Counted from the first letter of the stretch, positions 42,229 to 55,392 are shown. The stretch: DNA of 64,000 nucleotides from Gordionus sp. m RMFG-2023 (GCF_954871325.1 NC_088776.1:18848052-18912051); one strand, 5' to 3'. The notes: generated by a model from the sequence alone, not told the origin. Numbers and translations: made by a program.

Positions 42229-42847
42229 GTTCAATAATACAAATATCATTGAATTATTAAAGAAAGTCGAAATACATTATAAATGCTTAATTATTGTTCT
42301 GGAATATAAAACTCCAATACCTTCATCAACCAGTCAATTGAAAAGTTATTTAGTTTTTGCACATTATTAAGTACGTCAAACGGCAAAGGTCTAATGATAA
42401 ATTATCTTATAAAATAATGAATCTATTTTAAATACTCTTTTGCAAATTAATATTTCAACTCCCATTAAAAATACTAGTCTCCCGTTTCTATCTATGCTAA
42501 GAATGGGCTAATATAATTAACTCCTCAAATATTTATTGATTATTTTACATATTCATTCTTATTATATGTGTATTATATGTTCTTCACAAATAAACTCTAA
42601 AATCTGTATTTTATAAACTATTCTAATTTAAGTAATGATAATTTAAAAGTATCTTGCATTTAAGATACTCTAATTTTTCAAAAGTTACAAATATCGAAAT
42701 TTTGATAAAGAATCTGTATCTAGAATCTTTTTCAAGTGGGCTTGCCCAACTCCCGTTTTCGAAATTAAGAAATTTCAAACTATTATATTATAAATAAAAT
42801 TAATATTGTCTTAAAAAATATTTACCATTTACTTGAAATTGATTATA

Positions 42848-42896
42848 TTTGACCGTATTTGACCATATTTGACCGGTCAAATACACAGCCCTGATT
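42848..42896. repeat. Solo hAT-like end
   Basis: TATTTGACCG, TATTTGACCA, then TTTGACCGGTCAAATACACAGCCCTG. The reverse complement starts CAGGGCTGTGTATTTGACCG, a typical hAT end with subterminal repeats. No partner end was found. Confidence 0.4.
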
Positions 42897-42939
42897 ACCT
42901 GCATTATTAAAATAAGTGAATAAATGATAATTAAATTAT

Positions 42940-43375
42940 AAATTTTTATATTATATTGATGCCATCTTTAAAATATTTGCAATTTTTTTAATATTTATTA
43001 TAGCAATTAAATTTCCATGGAGGCCTGAGTATCCCAATACATTTTGAGAACGTTATTTTATTTTGCTGGCGCCCACGCTTTGTTACGACACTTTTTAGAG
43101 TGTCATGACTATGTTTTATGGGGAGGGGGGGGATTAAACCCCTATAAATTTTTATATTATATTGGTGCCATCTTTAAAATATTTTTATTTAAAAAAAATA
43201 TATTTGCAATTTTTTTAATATTTATTATAGCATTTAAATTTCCATGGAGGCCTGAGTATCCTAATATATTTTGAGAACGTTATTTTATTTTGCTGCGCCC
43301 ACGCTTTGTTACGTCACTTTTTAGAATGTCATGACTATGTTTTAAGGGGGGGGGATTAAACCCCTTGATATTCTT
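42940..43375. repeat. Two-copy tandem duplication, ~206 bp unit
   Basis: TTTTTATATTATATTG(A/G)TGCCATC starts both copies (42942, 43148). Both continue through TCCATGGAGGCCTGAGTATCC, CGCCCACGCTTTGTTACG and a G-run followed by ATTAAACCCC. It looks like a transposon end repeated in tandem. Confidence 0.75.
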
Positions 43376-43379
43376 AAAA

Positions 43380-46300
43380 AACCTTCTCCTCCAGCTTTTT
43401 GTTCTTATGGAAACTTCTCTAAAAAAAATTTATATTGTGCTAGCCCCTTCAACTTTTTTTTGATTTTTTTTAACCTAATTTTGGATATATATTTCCATAT
43501 TTTGCTATGATTCATCCGGCTTTCATGCTTTATTTATTGGCTAATTTTTAGATTTAGAATCTTTCAAAGCAGAAAAGGTTAAACAACACTAATCTCAGCA
43601 GATAATAATCTTTTATTGGGTTATTTGTTTACTCATTTGTTGCTTATTTTTTTTTGTAATGATATTTCAATCAAGTTAAATGAGATCACTAATTGAGACT
43701 TGGCAGTTTAGATAGGAGAAATTACATTTGAATGGATTGTTCAAAAAATTTTAAATAAAGTTACCTCTCTAATAAAAATTGGTTACAAGAAAATTAAAAT
43801 GATGTTATTATATGGAAATAAAAATAATATGTATTTTATAAATTTAAAAATCAGTCTGAAAGTATATAATTAGTTTTTAACATACACTATAAGTCATTTT
43901 TAAAATCCCTATAATTACAATAATAATGATCTAGTTCCCAATATATTCTGACTTATATTTTAGTATATTATTTTAATACTAGTACTATATATATACAATT
44001 AAACATTCAAATATAAAACGGAAAGTGGAGGAGCGGCGCGTTCTGGAGAAGGGAGATAATATCAGTGCAGTTACGTACCCCCCTCCTCTCCATGGAGCTT
44101 TTTTAAAATACCAAAAATGATTAAAATAAGTGTTAATCAAGAATTTTTTTAAGTATAAATAAGCTAAAAATTTTTTAAATATAATTATTATAATTTTATT
44201 TATCCAAAAGTAATGAAAAATAACTATATATATTGTTAATATTATATAAAAAAAATATATAGATAAGAATAATCTGGCAGTGGGCCTTATTATGGGAGTC
44301 AAAGTTTCCCAGAAATCGTCTCATGAAATCTTTTCAAGAAATTGATTGAGGGAATGGATAAAGTAAAGCAGTTTCGAACGAATAATATCTATATTAAGCT
44401 TTTGCCGTATAAGAGATTCTAACTGATCGGTTAGGGGATCCGTCAGCCATTTGAAATAGTTTGACCTTATTACTTAAAAGAGGTTAAACTAGAGCGTTAA
44501 ATACGAAATAATAACAGAATAAGAAAGGATATAACTACTGTATTTGACAATAATTATTCAGGAAACTGTGAAGATAAAATTGTTTTAAAATATTTAGCAT
44601 AATGTTAATTCTCGGGTATATTAGTATATATTATATATATATATATGTTATGCAAGGTTAAGTATAAGGTTATTTTTATATTAAAATTAAGTTTTTACAA
44701 ATCTGTATCTAAGAAATTCATTTCGATTAATCCTGCTTTTTTTGATTTTTAGAGAAATCATAATTTAATTTTTTTTATTCAGGATATAATAATCTAAAAT
44801 ATATGTAAATAAAGAATAAAACGTAAAGAGTTAGGAGAAATAAATTGAGATTCTCTATTTTATAAAACATGAATAGGAAATCAAATTATTATGCTAATCA
44901 TTAGTAACCGTATGAATATGTTTAAACCAGTTCGAATGTATATAACAGTACTTTATTGTCCTTTTGAGGCTTTCCTAAAAGAAAAATTATAACGGTCAAT
45001 GGACTAAGTGGTTCTATTTGGTTCCCTGCTTTATCCTCACAATTATGTCAGGATTGGGGAGACGACGAATTGAAACAATTTTTTTAGTTATTTTTTCTAG
45101 GGTGAGGGGAATTTGATCAAGGATAAAAGAAAAAAAATAATTAGCATCTCTTGGTGATTCGGGAAAAGAAAGTGATCTTTTGAAGGGGGGGGGGGGGGTT
45201 TGGGATCTAATTGTTAACCCGAGTGTTTGAAGACAAATTATAATTTACATATGAACAAAACTTTCATTTGCTGAATAATTAATTTTTTATTAATCAAAAA
45301 ACAGATGTCGATAATTAATATTTTTAAAGCTATTTATATTTATTTTTCTAATTTATGATATTGATCCTATCCAGCTAAACTAAACCATTTTTTCATTCAT
45401 CCCCTTCATTTAAAATATTAATAAATATAACACATTTATATCAATCTTGCTCCGTTAATATAAAATCATAATGTAAATATTAGAAAATCATGACGTTGGG
45501 TTTAGCCTATTGAAATTCAATATTTTGTTAAAAAGCTAAAAATGGGTTCTCAATATTTTTTTATAAATTTTTGGATACTTGATACCATTTATAAAATTTT
45601 GGTTATTTTAATTCTATTATTTTCAAAACACTTAAATTTTTACAAATCATTATAAATATTTCCTACTGAGAATATATTATATATAAATAAATGAAAAATG
45701 ATAATCATTTAATTCTTTTATTTATTTTAAAATACAAAGATTTTACGAGTCATTAATGTAATTTATTATACCAAATTTATTTTTTTTAAAAATTCTTCTA
45801 TTACATATTTTTTATTAACAAATTATAAATTCTTATGAATGATTTATGGAGGATGCTGTTAATTATTATTATTCCTCTTTCTAAAGTAAATCAATTAATT
45901 TTTTATAATAAATTTACATATTCAAACCCATCACTTATTTATCTGAATTATCAAATTTCTCGGGGAATCTTGAAATTTTATATACTAATTGTTTCTTCTA
46001 ATTAATTTTTTTTAAATCGAAATGATTCTATTCACAATTTTTATAGATATTTTACTCAAGCTCAATCATAATTAATAAATTTATGAGATCAAAATATTTA
46101 TTCGTATATCGTTTTGCGTAGCCAGGATATGAGGGGATGAGTGAGGGAGGATTAGGTCGGTTTTCCCTATATAAATGATTGAAAGGTTATTAATTTTAAC
46201 CTTTTTTTAAATAATTTTTTTTATTAAAAATGAATTTAAAAAAAGTTATAGATGTAGCGCATATATATGTTAACGGCAAAATGTTTTATCCGGAAGTGTT

Positions 46301-46520
46301 TTATCTTTAAAGCATTTTTGAATGTGTTTTTTAAATTTGAAAGCCTGATTATATTGGAAATATATTCCAACAGGCTTAGAATACCTATTTTATGAATTGT
46401 AGACAATTTTGCCATTAGTCTTTAAGATATTATAATTGGAAAGACTAATATAACTTATTTTAAGTTTAACAGTTTTATGGCAAAATATCTGAAATTCATA
46501 GGGTAGGGTAGACATTTCAA
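43380..46520. other. 3.1 kb of AT-rich sequence, nothing recognised
   Basis: No credible exon, RNA gene or paired transposon end was recognised. Features noted: a GC-richer patch at 44020-44100 (GAGCGGCGCG, CCCCCCTCCTCTCCATGG), a TA microsatellite near 44626-44646 and a 14-G run at 45185-45198. Confidence 0.5.
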
Positions 46521-46533
46521 AAATGATGGGAGT

Positions 46534-46842
46534 TAGAGATCTGCAAAAGTAGGACCGGCTCGTGCCCGGCCCGAACGGGCTCCGAGTCGAGCCGGCCCTA
46601 ATATTTTTAAGGAAATTTGGGCCGAGTCGGGTCCGGCCTTAGAAATTTTTTAAAGTATATCTAAATTTATCAATTTTATATTAAATTTTTTAAGTAAAAT
46701 AAAAATATGTGATTTAATTTATAGAAAGTAGACAACAAATAATATATATCGTTTATTTTGAGTAATTATAAAAATTAATTTCTATATTTAAATAAAATCG
46801 GGCCAGGGCAGGCTTGAAAATTAGGCCCGATGCAGATCACTA
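46534..46842. mobile_element. hAT MITE, copy 1
   Basis: 309 bp. The exact 8-bp target duplication ATGGGAGT (46526-46533, 46843-46850) flanks ends TAGAGATCTGCAAAAGTAGG and ...GCAGATCACTA. Subterminal GC-rich words (GCCCGGCCCGAACGGGC) surround an AT core. No coding sequence. Confidence 0.9.
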
Positions 46843-47070
46843 ATGGGAGTACATTTCCAGTAAAAATCCGATATTTAAATTTAAAAAAACACCCTCAAAG
46901 AATGATTTAAAGTTGGAGAAAAAAATACATTGCCTGTAAAAAAGACATTGCCACTAACATATATATACATTTAAATTTAAAAAAAAACAATTAAATTAGG
47001 TAATAAAAGGTGTGACATGCTTACTTGCATTGCTATATGGAACCATAAATAACAATGCAATTACTTTAAT

Positions 47071-47275
47071 TAGTATTGTTAAACAGCTCGATTGGGCCGA
47101 ATTTTAAAAACGGCTAGCCCAATATTTTAGCCAGAAAAATATTGCCTAAGCCTTGAAATTTCGCTAATAGATATCCAAATCTTTGTTCAAAATCTTTGGG
47201 CATGCGTAATATCTGAATAAAATATTGAGTTAGCCGTTTTTAAAAATCGGCTCAAATCTAGCTGTTTAACACACT
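47071..47275. repeat. Small foldback MITE
   Basis: Ends TAGTATTGTTAAACAGCT and AGCTGTTTAACACACTA are inverted. Just inside, GGGCCGA..TTTTAAAAACGGCTAG pairs with AGCCGTTTTTAAAAATCGGC. The target duplication is not clear. Borders the LINE tail to its right. Confidence 0.65.
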
Positions 47276-47590
47276 ATTGATGAATAGCCATCGTAATGGC
47301 TTGCTTTAAATCGAAGTTCATTATATCGCCATTATGGCTTAATTTTCTCCCAAATAACCTAATAAATTTAAGGAATTCCTCATCAAAAACACCAAGAGTA
47401 TCGGTGACAAGTGGGATTAAAATTAGGATAGCAATTTCTAAATATGTATTTATTATCAAGATAAAATCGGACATATTTTTTAACAATGTTCTAAAAGAGA
47501 GGGATGGGGGATTGGATAAAAAACTTTATATCTCCTCCTGGCTACATCTATGCGCTATATATATACTCCACATTGTGTTATCGTAACTGA
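47274..47590 (-). pseudogene. LINE C-terminal tail remnant
   Basis: On the minus strand: LIPLVTDTLGVFDEEFLKFI followed by RLFGRKLSHNGD and QAITMAIHQ, then a stop. The order 'PlV.dTLG.wd.e.L.fi...gr.l....gd......q..s.aIq' is the conserved C-terminal tail of many invertebrate LINE reverse transcriptases. Only about 70 residues remain; no RT motif is left upstream. Confidence 0.45.
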
Positions 47591-48009
47591 GGATTTTTTT
47601 AAAAATAGTCGAGAACTTTTGAAGCCCAGTAATCGATTTGTGCACGGTTTAAACTCTAGTATTATGGCAATTCTTTTAATTTACTTTCTCTTAGCACATA
47701 TTTTCCTCTAACCTAAAGTTAAATTATGAGATTTACTCTAACCATCGGCTTTCACGCCTTATTTTTACCCCCTATTCTCCTAAAACCCGTTCCCTCTTTT
47801 CAAAAATTAATTTTTACTCATAACTAATATATATGCCATATTGTGATTCGGACTCGCGAATTTTTAAATCTAAAAATCTGATTTCGATGGAAACATGCCT
47901 ACAACTGTTAAAATAATTCAAATTTATATCCGTTTTTATAGATTTTTTATCTAAATTATAAAATACACAAAAGTTTACGGCCAATATTGTCTGAGTATAG
48001 GATAGGTAG

Positions 48010-48365
48010 TAGTGATCTGCAACGGGTCTAATTTTTCAAGCCCGGCCCGAATTTTTTTAAAATAAGTTTTACCGGCCTGGTCCGAACTCGAATTTTTTTT
48101 AGAAAATTTACCGGCCCGGCCCTAACTTATTTAAATATAGAAATTAATTTTTAAAATTACTCAAAATAAAAGACATATGTTATATGGCGTCTAGTTCTAT
48201 AAATAAAATAAAATATTTTTATTTTACATAAAAAATTCAATATAAAATTGATAAATTTAAATATATTTAAAAATAATCTTCAGGCCCGACCCGACCCAGC
48301 CCGAATTTTATTTTAAAATATTGGGCCCGCCGGGAACGGGCCGGGCCTACTTTTGCAGATTTCTA
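48010..48365. mobile_element. hAT MITE, copy 2, inverted relative to copy 1
   Basis: Ends TAGTGATCTGCAACGGG and CCTACTTTTGCAGATTTCTA. The core (ATAGAAATTAATTTTTAAAA) is the reverse complement of copy 1's core. AGGTAG occurs immediately outside both ends (48004-48009, 48366-48371), probably a decayed 8-bp duplication. The right copy overlaps the first base of the pogo-like element that follows. Confidence 0.75.
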
Positions 48366-48370
48366 AGGTA

Positions 48371-51277
48371 GGGGAGATCGGGACAATTTTGAACATGGGA
48401 TAATTCCGGAAAGCCTTCTTATTTTAAAACTATTTCAATTTGAGACTTGAAATTTGTAACTAGTAGTTATATAATATATTATGATTATTTTGTAAAAAAA
48501 ATGCAGTTTGAACGATTTGAAAAAATTTTAAAACAAAAAAACTTTTTTTTATAATTAAAAGTTAAAAAAGAACAAGATTTTTTCGTTTAAAATTTTATTC
48601 AAGTTCTATATCTATACATTAAAATTGATACTATGATCAACTTTGAGTCCTTAATAATATATAAGATTTCAAGGACTTTGAACAAGGATTTATATGATAA
48701 TGATCTTATTTATGAAGATTCTTCCTCTGGGGCATGGCGGACACTAAATTTTTAAATCATTCAATTGTTTTCAGTATTATTTTTTTATCTTAATAAAATA
48801 CAATGAGAGATTATATAAAGAAAAATAATAATAGTATCACTAGCAATATTACAGATTATAATTAAATTTTCAAAATGCACGAGAACTAACTATCTATTAG
48901 AACCATAACAGACATTATGTCTATTTCTAAATCAACAATTCAGGATTATATATCTAATTCTAAAAAGCACAATGAAGTTGGGCTCCCTGCTTTACTTATA
49001 ATACCATCTCCAGGCAAAAAATGTTTTAATAGGTTTCCACACAAAGTGTTTTAAAGAATTTTTGTAGTTGAAGCTGCAAAATTATATCTTTGTTATCCTA
49101 AAAAAGTTATTTTTTCTAATCAAAAAAATTACAATGCTTTTATGACAGTTCTAATTATGCTTAATATCACTGTTTTATTTCATATATAAAAAGTACAATA
49201 CCTATAATAAATATTTCTTAACTTTGTCATGAATTATATTTCGAAAATCTGGGTAAGAAGGATTTAAATAGATATAATATCTCATATATATTTTCATGAA
49301 TCCAAATACCAACTTATTAAATAAATATGATAATGTTATATTTAAATAAAAATAAAATATAACAATTTATCATGAATTTTGTTTAGAATGCGTTAAGAAG
49401 CTTTTTTAATAAGATATAATTTCTCATAATCATTTATCCTGATTTTAAATCGAAACCTATTAAATTGTCACGAATTATATTTAGAATTTCTATTTAAATT
49501 TCTCTTTCCTAAATACTTAAACCATAGGTTAATTACATTTCTATTTCTGGGGTTTGTAAAAGATGGGCATATGGAACTTTCACTTTTATTAATAAAGTTT
49601 AATATAATTTGTCGATTTTAGAATTATTTTTAAAATCAAGCCAAAAAATATGTTAAAAAATACCGCGGGTTGTATTCTAGATTACCCCGCTATGTGGTAC
49701 ATCCGGACAAAAATGGTTTTCGTTATTTTCATTCGGAAATACTTGAGCCAAAAATTATTTAGCGTGATAAAATTATTGTTTTATGATGCGAAAAGGCTTA
49801 TTTTCACAATTTTATTGTCCTTTAAATCAAAAATGCCTGAAATAGCCCCCTTTTCCCTTATTCTACACTTTCTGGAATACCATTTCGTCAAAAATGCGCC
49901 CGATATTAAATCAAAAATTTCCATATCCAAACACGACATAATATTACCACTAAATAAATTAGAAACAATTATTCGTCGGTCCAAAATTTGGGTGACACTC
50001 GACATCTTCAATATTTTTGAGTAAAAAGTGGATTTTAAGATAATGACCAAGAAATTTAAAACTAGACTTAGAAATAATTTTTGAATACGTTAGAATTTTT
50101 TATTCAGTTAAATTATTTCTATGATTAAATTAGTAATAAGGTTTACTGTTCCTCGATATAGTAAATAATTTAAGCATATTGTGGTTAAGTTACTTTGATT
50201 TATTTTGAATTTAATAAATAAATTCACTTAAATTGAAATGGACTATTTTTAGAAAAAAAATAAATAACTTGCATTTTGATTTTATCAAATATATTGCTCA
50301 TATAAATTTTTTACATTAGGAAGTAGTATTATGAATTACCCCAATTTTTTATTTAGTTATTTTTAGTTTTTGAATCTAAACTTTAAAATCGTTTTTTCCA
50401 GTTTAACAAATAGGGATCAGGGTTAGTCAGCGTAATTTTTGTCAAAATCATCATAGGTCCGAAATTAATTGTTGTATTTTAATTTTCAAAATACAATAAG
50501 ATAGCCCAATCATCTACCTAATCTTATGCATTGATTAATTTTTAAAATATATTATATACTTTTTCCTCAGTAAAAATAAATATTTACGCCAATCCCTATA
50601 CTCGGGATTTGCAATTTCAATTATTTTATTAAGCCTCCTATTATATTGTTATTCCATTAATGGACAATGATTGAAATAAATATATCATTTATTATAAAAA
50701 TAATTCATATAAATACGACATTATAAAAAATGTGTAAAATTTTTAATAAATTTTTATATTTTTTCCTAATTTTATTGCATTATCATATATAGAATTGATT
50801 TAAATATATAATAGTGGTCAATGAATACTTATTTTATATTATTATATAAATATATTATAATATGTCATATTTGTAAGCCTAATTTGATTGATCCGAATAG
50901 CCCTGATTCTATCAGCCCCTAGTTATTAATATACGGATACCATCTAAAATATTTAAACATGATATATGATTATGAAACTTTCTGAAATGCGAAAAGAGGG
51001 TTTTAAATTTCATATAAAGTGAATTTTATTATTTTTAAAATCTTTATCTTAATGCCAGCTAATATTGTGGTGTAAAAACGTTTTAATTTTAACCTAAAAG
51101 ACACATTTTATCATAAAAAAATATAAATAGTTGATGGGCATAAAATATTTACCTATTATATAATGCTATTATATAATGCTATTATATAATTAAATTTGAA
51201 CTTCTAAACATTTCTGGTTTTAAAATAAAATATGCTTAACTGACAAGCCCCTTGCACCTAGTAGCCCTAATCTCCCC
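48371..51277 (+). mobile_element. Pogo-like element, copy D (different subfamily)
   Basis: Ends GGGGAGATCGGGAC and ATTAGGG-type CCCTAATCTCCCC are flanked by TA (48369-48370, 51278-51279). At about 2.9 kb it is the longest pogo relative here. The N-terminal transposase remnant reads MRDYIKKNN, like copy B's MRNYKEKPN, then ISKSTIQDYISNSKKHNEVG and RFPHKVF...VVEAAKLYL. The downstream part (49650-50024 and beyond) has only unrecognised frames; the DDE core is not identifiable. Confidence 0.6.
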
Positions 51278-51404
51278 TATGCATGTCACACTTCAATAGG
51301 CCTGCTTATTATTTTAATATAAGATACCAACCTTAAAAATATAAGGTTGGTGAAAGTTGAATATTGTAATGAATAAAATTAATAACATAAGATAGAAATA
51401 ATTA

Positions 51405-52285
51405 GGGGAGACCGGGTTAAAGCGATTGAGGTAACAATGTTAACGCGAATAACTCCTTAACCATTGTGCATAAAGACCTTAAATTTGGTGTGATGATGTA
51501 TTTTTATATCTAATTTCTCACCTATTTTCATCTTTTGAAAAACTTTTCTGGTTTGACATATTTTACCAAGAAAATGTTTTTTACCCAAAAATTATAAAAA
51601 TCACCATCTAATATTTTTTGCTTTTAACAAAATATATTGCTCAGAGTTTAAAAATTTGCCTAGCCATAGCTATAAAATAAAATTTATCAAAAGTTTTTAG
51701 CTACTTGAAGTCACGCAATAACGATTTGTACAATATAGATCACCTTGGGGGTTGTTATATGTAAAACGGTTAAAATGTTCCATCTGATTTAAGCTGTAAA
51801 AAGATAATATTTAAATATTAACGTCTATACCATAATAAGATATTTTTTAAAAAAAAAGAACATTAATCAGTAGTTTTTGTGTTATTTGGAATAAAATTTT
51901 AAGATAGTCGCAAAAAGGAAGAATAATTGTAATGTATACTATTTTCCTAAAATGGGTACACTCAAAATGTGCTATTTTTGATATAATTTTTCCATTCTGA
52001 TATTGTACTGATTAGTTTATTTTTAATTAAACAATATATTTATGTTCAATTTGATTTAACTACTTTACCCTGCTGCATAGCCACTTTACCCTGTAATGGG
52101 GTAAAATAGTAAAAATGACACACCTTACATATTTAATCACAACTTTTAAAGTATTATAGGTAGAGAGTCATACTTTTTTTTTGTGGATTTGACTACAAAT
52201 AAATATATAATTTGTTCTGTTTGTTAATATTTCAAAATATTATGGTAAAAATGAAAAATACTAATCGTTTTACCCCTGTGTCCCC
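51405..52285 (+). mobile_element. Pogo-like element, copy C
   Basis: 881 bp. Ends GGGGAGACCGGGTTAAAG and TTTTACCCCTGTGTCCCC are flanked by TA. The interior is collinear with copy A over its length (AACAATGTTAACGCGAATAA, CACGCAATAACGATTTGTAC). It keeps only traces of the zinc-finger coding part. Confidence 0.8.
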
Positions 52286-52689
52286 TATATCTAAAATTAA
52301 ATACCTTTAATAATAAATCATATTTTCAATTACTTCATCGTAACCTTATTAAAACAAAGAATTATAAATATTAAAACAAGAAAAATTATACAAAAAAAAT
52401 TATACAAAAAAAAATATTTCGAAAAAACTAAAAAAGTTAAAATTAAAAGTAAGCTAAAAAAAATGTAAAAACAAAAGTAAAAGTAAAAAATTTTAAAATT
52501 ATTTCGCGTATAATATACTCCTATATAATATACATAACTAAATATATAAAAAACATCTTCTGATAGTCTAAGTATAATCATAATTCTAATTTTCCGTTAG
52601 TAGCATTCAAATTGAATCATCTAATAAATTACGATATAATTTATAAGTTATAATAAATATGAAATTATAATAAAAAAAAACTCAATTAT

Positions 52690-53213
52690 TTTTCGAATAT
52701 CGGCTCGGTTCAGGTTTAGGTTTAGATAAAAATAACGATTCAAGTTTTAGGTTCTGATCTTAAAAATAATAATATCTGTTCGATTTGAACCTTTATAAAT
52801 CTCTTTAAACTACTAGCGTATTAAAATTATGTAAAGAAAGGAATATCTTTTAAAATTTTATCGTTATTCATAAAAAAATAATATTAAGCCGTATACAATT
52901 AAAATATTTCCAACATTCTATAGGAGAAAGAATTAATTTTATGACTTAATATACTAGCTAGGATAGCTGGCACTGTCAAATAGCAATATAAAAAAATATC
53001 TAAAAATAATTACTGATTTATCAGCCAAAGTTGATTATTAATCATCTTTTAAAGAGTCAAAATATCAAAAGGTTCAAATCGGTTCTCCGGCATTTTTAAA
53101 GGTTAGTTTCAGGTTCGGGTGACAATTTTTCAATGGTTCAGGTCGGTTTAGGCTCATTAAATATAACGGTTGATACCGGTTCAAAGGTTTGGTTCAGGTT
53201 GTGTTTGATTCCC
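52690..53213. repeat. Solo hAT-like end region with GGTTCAGG words
   Basis: GGTTCAGGTTTAGG, GGTTCAGGTCGG and GGTTTGGTTCAGG recur. The right border reads GATTCCCTAC, so the outer end would be TAGGGAATCAAACAC. The words resemble the subterminal part of the CAGGGACC element. No left partner was found. Confidence 0.35.
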
Positions 53214-53554
53214 TACATTCACTCGCAGCAGATATATAGTATAATATCCATTTTATTTGCATAACAGTGCATAACAGTGAATATTTCTTAAATTATATAA
53301 TGGAAGGAGATTAAAATAATCTTAGAAGGATAGGAGATTTGCATAATAAAAATAAGACTACTTTGAATACTTAAAAAAAGAGGGGAGAGGAGGGGAATTC
53401 TTATTTGGATTTCCTCTTTTTGCTCATTTTGGTTTAGTAATAAAAAAAAGGTCAATTTGAAATTATTAGCTAAAAAAATTCAGGTAATTTTAAGAAAATA
53501 ATTTTTGAGCCCCCTGAGATTGTAAAAGCCAGTACGCCACTATTAATAATTGGT

Positions 53555-54390
53555 GAAAATGATTGACAAAATTAATGAGTCACGAATTAATGATTATACT
53601 AATCAGGCAATAAATATTGGCACAACTCTGATATTCAATACTTTTATAATTTCGTTCTGGTTTGATGCCAAATTATGATATTTTTTTCTTCTTATTCTGT
53701 TTGAGAATACTATTTATTTTTATGATTACGAGAAATCGATGGAAAAATGTATAAAAACAAAAATCTTGAAATAATATTGATCAAAAATGAATAAAAAATA
53801 TAAATATATGAATAAACATATAATAAACTAAAAGAGTGAACGATTCAATATACCAGTGGCCTAATTAAACAAACCTTGATACTCAATAAGTTTATTTCTT
53901 CTTTAAATTATTTACAAACAGACTTCCCCTAAAATGTACTAATTAAGCACTACTTAATGAATTGATATAGGTTTCAAATATAGTGCGTGCCAAAATTTTG
54001 GTTGACTGTAATAACATCTAAAGTATTTTAAATTGGCATATAATTCAGTTTCTTTTGGTGGCTGACAAAACTAATTAATACTAATCAGGCACTAAATACT
54101 ACCCCAAAATAGATATATGGTGCTTATACTTTATATATTTTAGAACTGGCTTGATGTCAATTATGGTAATTTTCCTTTTTTTCGTTAATAACCCCCTTTA
54201 TACTCTGCCCAAGCATTCAATATTAAGCCCTAAACTTTGATGAAGGTTTTCATAATTCATGATTCAGTCCATTTTAATCGTAAAACTGGTACATTTTGTT
54301 TTATTGATTATTTTTATTTACACTAGCTACTAAACATATTGAAGTATTCATAGGAACTAATAAAGCACTAAATATTATAGAGAATTAGGG
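53555..54390. repeat. Old ~500-bp repeat, two to three diverged copies
   Basis: ACTAATCAGGCA(A/C)TAAATA followed by TGGTTTGATG / TGGCTTGATGTCAA and a T-rich tail occurs near 53600 and 54085. A third partial copy (AATAAAGCACTAAATATTA) lies near 54360. No coding frame. Confidence 0.45.
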
Positions 54391-55290
54391 CTTTAAATTA
54401 TTCGGCCAACTTCACGAAGATGAGAGACATAATTTTTATATGGTAAAAATAACGAAGGGAACAGAAGAAATATTTTAAACAAAAATCTTTAATTCGAAAT
54501 TATATAATAAGCTAAACTCAGTTGAAGGCTGGGCAAAAGAAACAAGTTCGTAACACCCCCCCCCCTCCTCCACGAAAATATTTTCACTATCCACTTGTCT
54601 ACATTTTATAAAATCCCCTCATGCTATTTATCAATATTATTTTACTAATATCTAACCCAACAAGAATGACGGGCGAATCAGATATATCTTCTTTGATGAT
54701 GAATGAATCAGAAAGTTGACTTTTTATCTATATTTTTTGTTACTTCTTTATAAAATATTGGTAGATGAAGGTTTTGCTTAACTTATTTTAGATTGCATAG
54801 CATGTTAACGTATTATTGCCCTACTCAATTATTAGTCCATATTCAAGGTATGTATTAGCGTTTTTCTTTTAAATAATGGAAAATATAGGAACCACCTCTC
54901 ATTAAATGAAAACTAAATTTTTGGTTCACAACTATATAAGAAAATTATTAATTCATCTATCATCAAATGAAGGAGAAATTTCTGATTCACTCGTCACTAT
55001 ACAACCTTACACAACAACCAAATATTTTAAGGAAATAAAAAAGATTCAATAAAATTTTTTTTTAAATTCCATTAATAATTTAAAATATATCGTTTCCATC
55101 AAATAACAATATATATATTTTATAAATCTTCAAATAAGGATTGATTTTTAAAAATATTATTATAATACTGTCATGAATCCGAAATTGAATTAAGCTAAGT
55201 AGCCTTACTTTAATGGCTCTTAATATTTATTTTACTATAATAATATACAATCCTCGAGAAAACTTTTTGAATTTTCATTTCACATCTTAC
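54391..55290. other. AT-rich spacer, nothing recognised
   Basis: Contains a 10-C run at 54556-54565. No gene or repeat was recognised. Confidence 0.5.
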
Positions 55291-55295
55291 TATAG

Positions 55296-55392
55296 TATTC
55301 CATCATTTATTATTAAAAATATTTCTATAAATATAGCAAAGTTCCCTGAGAGGGCCATAAAATTAAAAAAAAGTATTACATACCCGATTCAG
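55296..55392 (+). CDS. Possible exon of unknown gene
   Basis: A pyrimidine-rich acceptor (CTTACTATAG) precedes, and a strong donor (CAG then GTGAGC) follows, an open 97-nt segment reading IPSFIIKNISINIAKFPERA then IKLKKSITYPIQ. GC-richer codons (CCTGAGAGGGCC) stand out in the middle. I do not recognise the product. It lies about 750 bp upstream of the receptor ORF. If it were spliced to the receptor exon the frame meets a stop, so it would be leader or belong to another gene. Chance is a real alternative. Confidence 0.25.

Larger units (their letters stand above)
39976..42755. mobile_element. hAT element with CAGAGTTGGGCAAG ends
   Basis: Left CAGAGTTGGGCAAGTA and right CTTGCCCAACTCCCG are inverted repeats. 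The 8-bp target duplication (GTTTCGAA 39968-39975, TTTTCGAA 42756-42763) matches at seven of eight bases. Repeated GTATCTAAGAT-type words lie just inside both ends. A pogo-like copy (39992-41313) is inserted 16 bp from the left end; without it the element is about 1.45 kb. The remaining interior (41316-42700) has only a short, unrecognised frame at 42016-42228, so it is non-autonomous. Confidence 0.8.

Noticed and set aside
38262-42755. A single 4.5-kb hAT element joining CAGAGTTG ends at 38262 and 42755
   Set aside because: The left end at 38262 (CAGAGTTGTTTAAG) differs from the right end at 42755 after the first bases, whereas the 39976 end matches it over 14 bases and has a matching 8-bp duplication. 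Two elements are therefore more likely.
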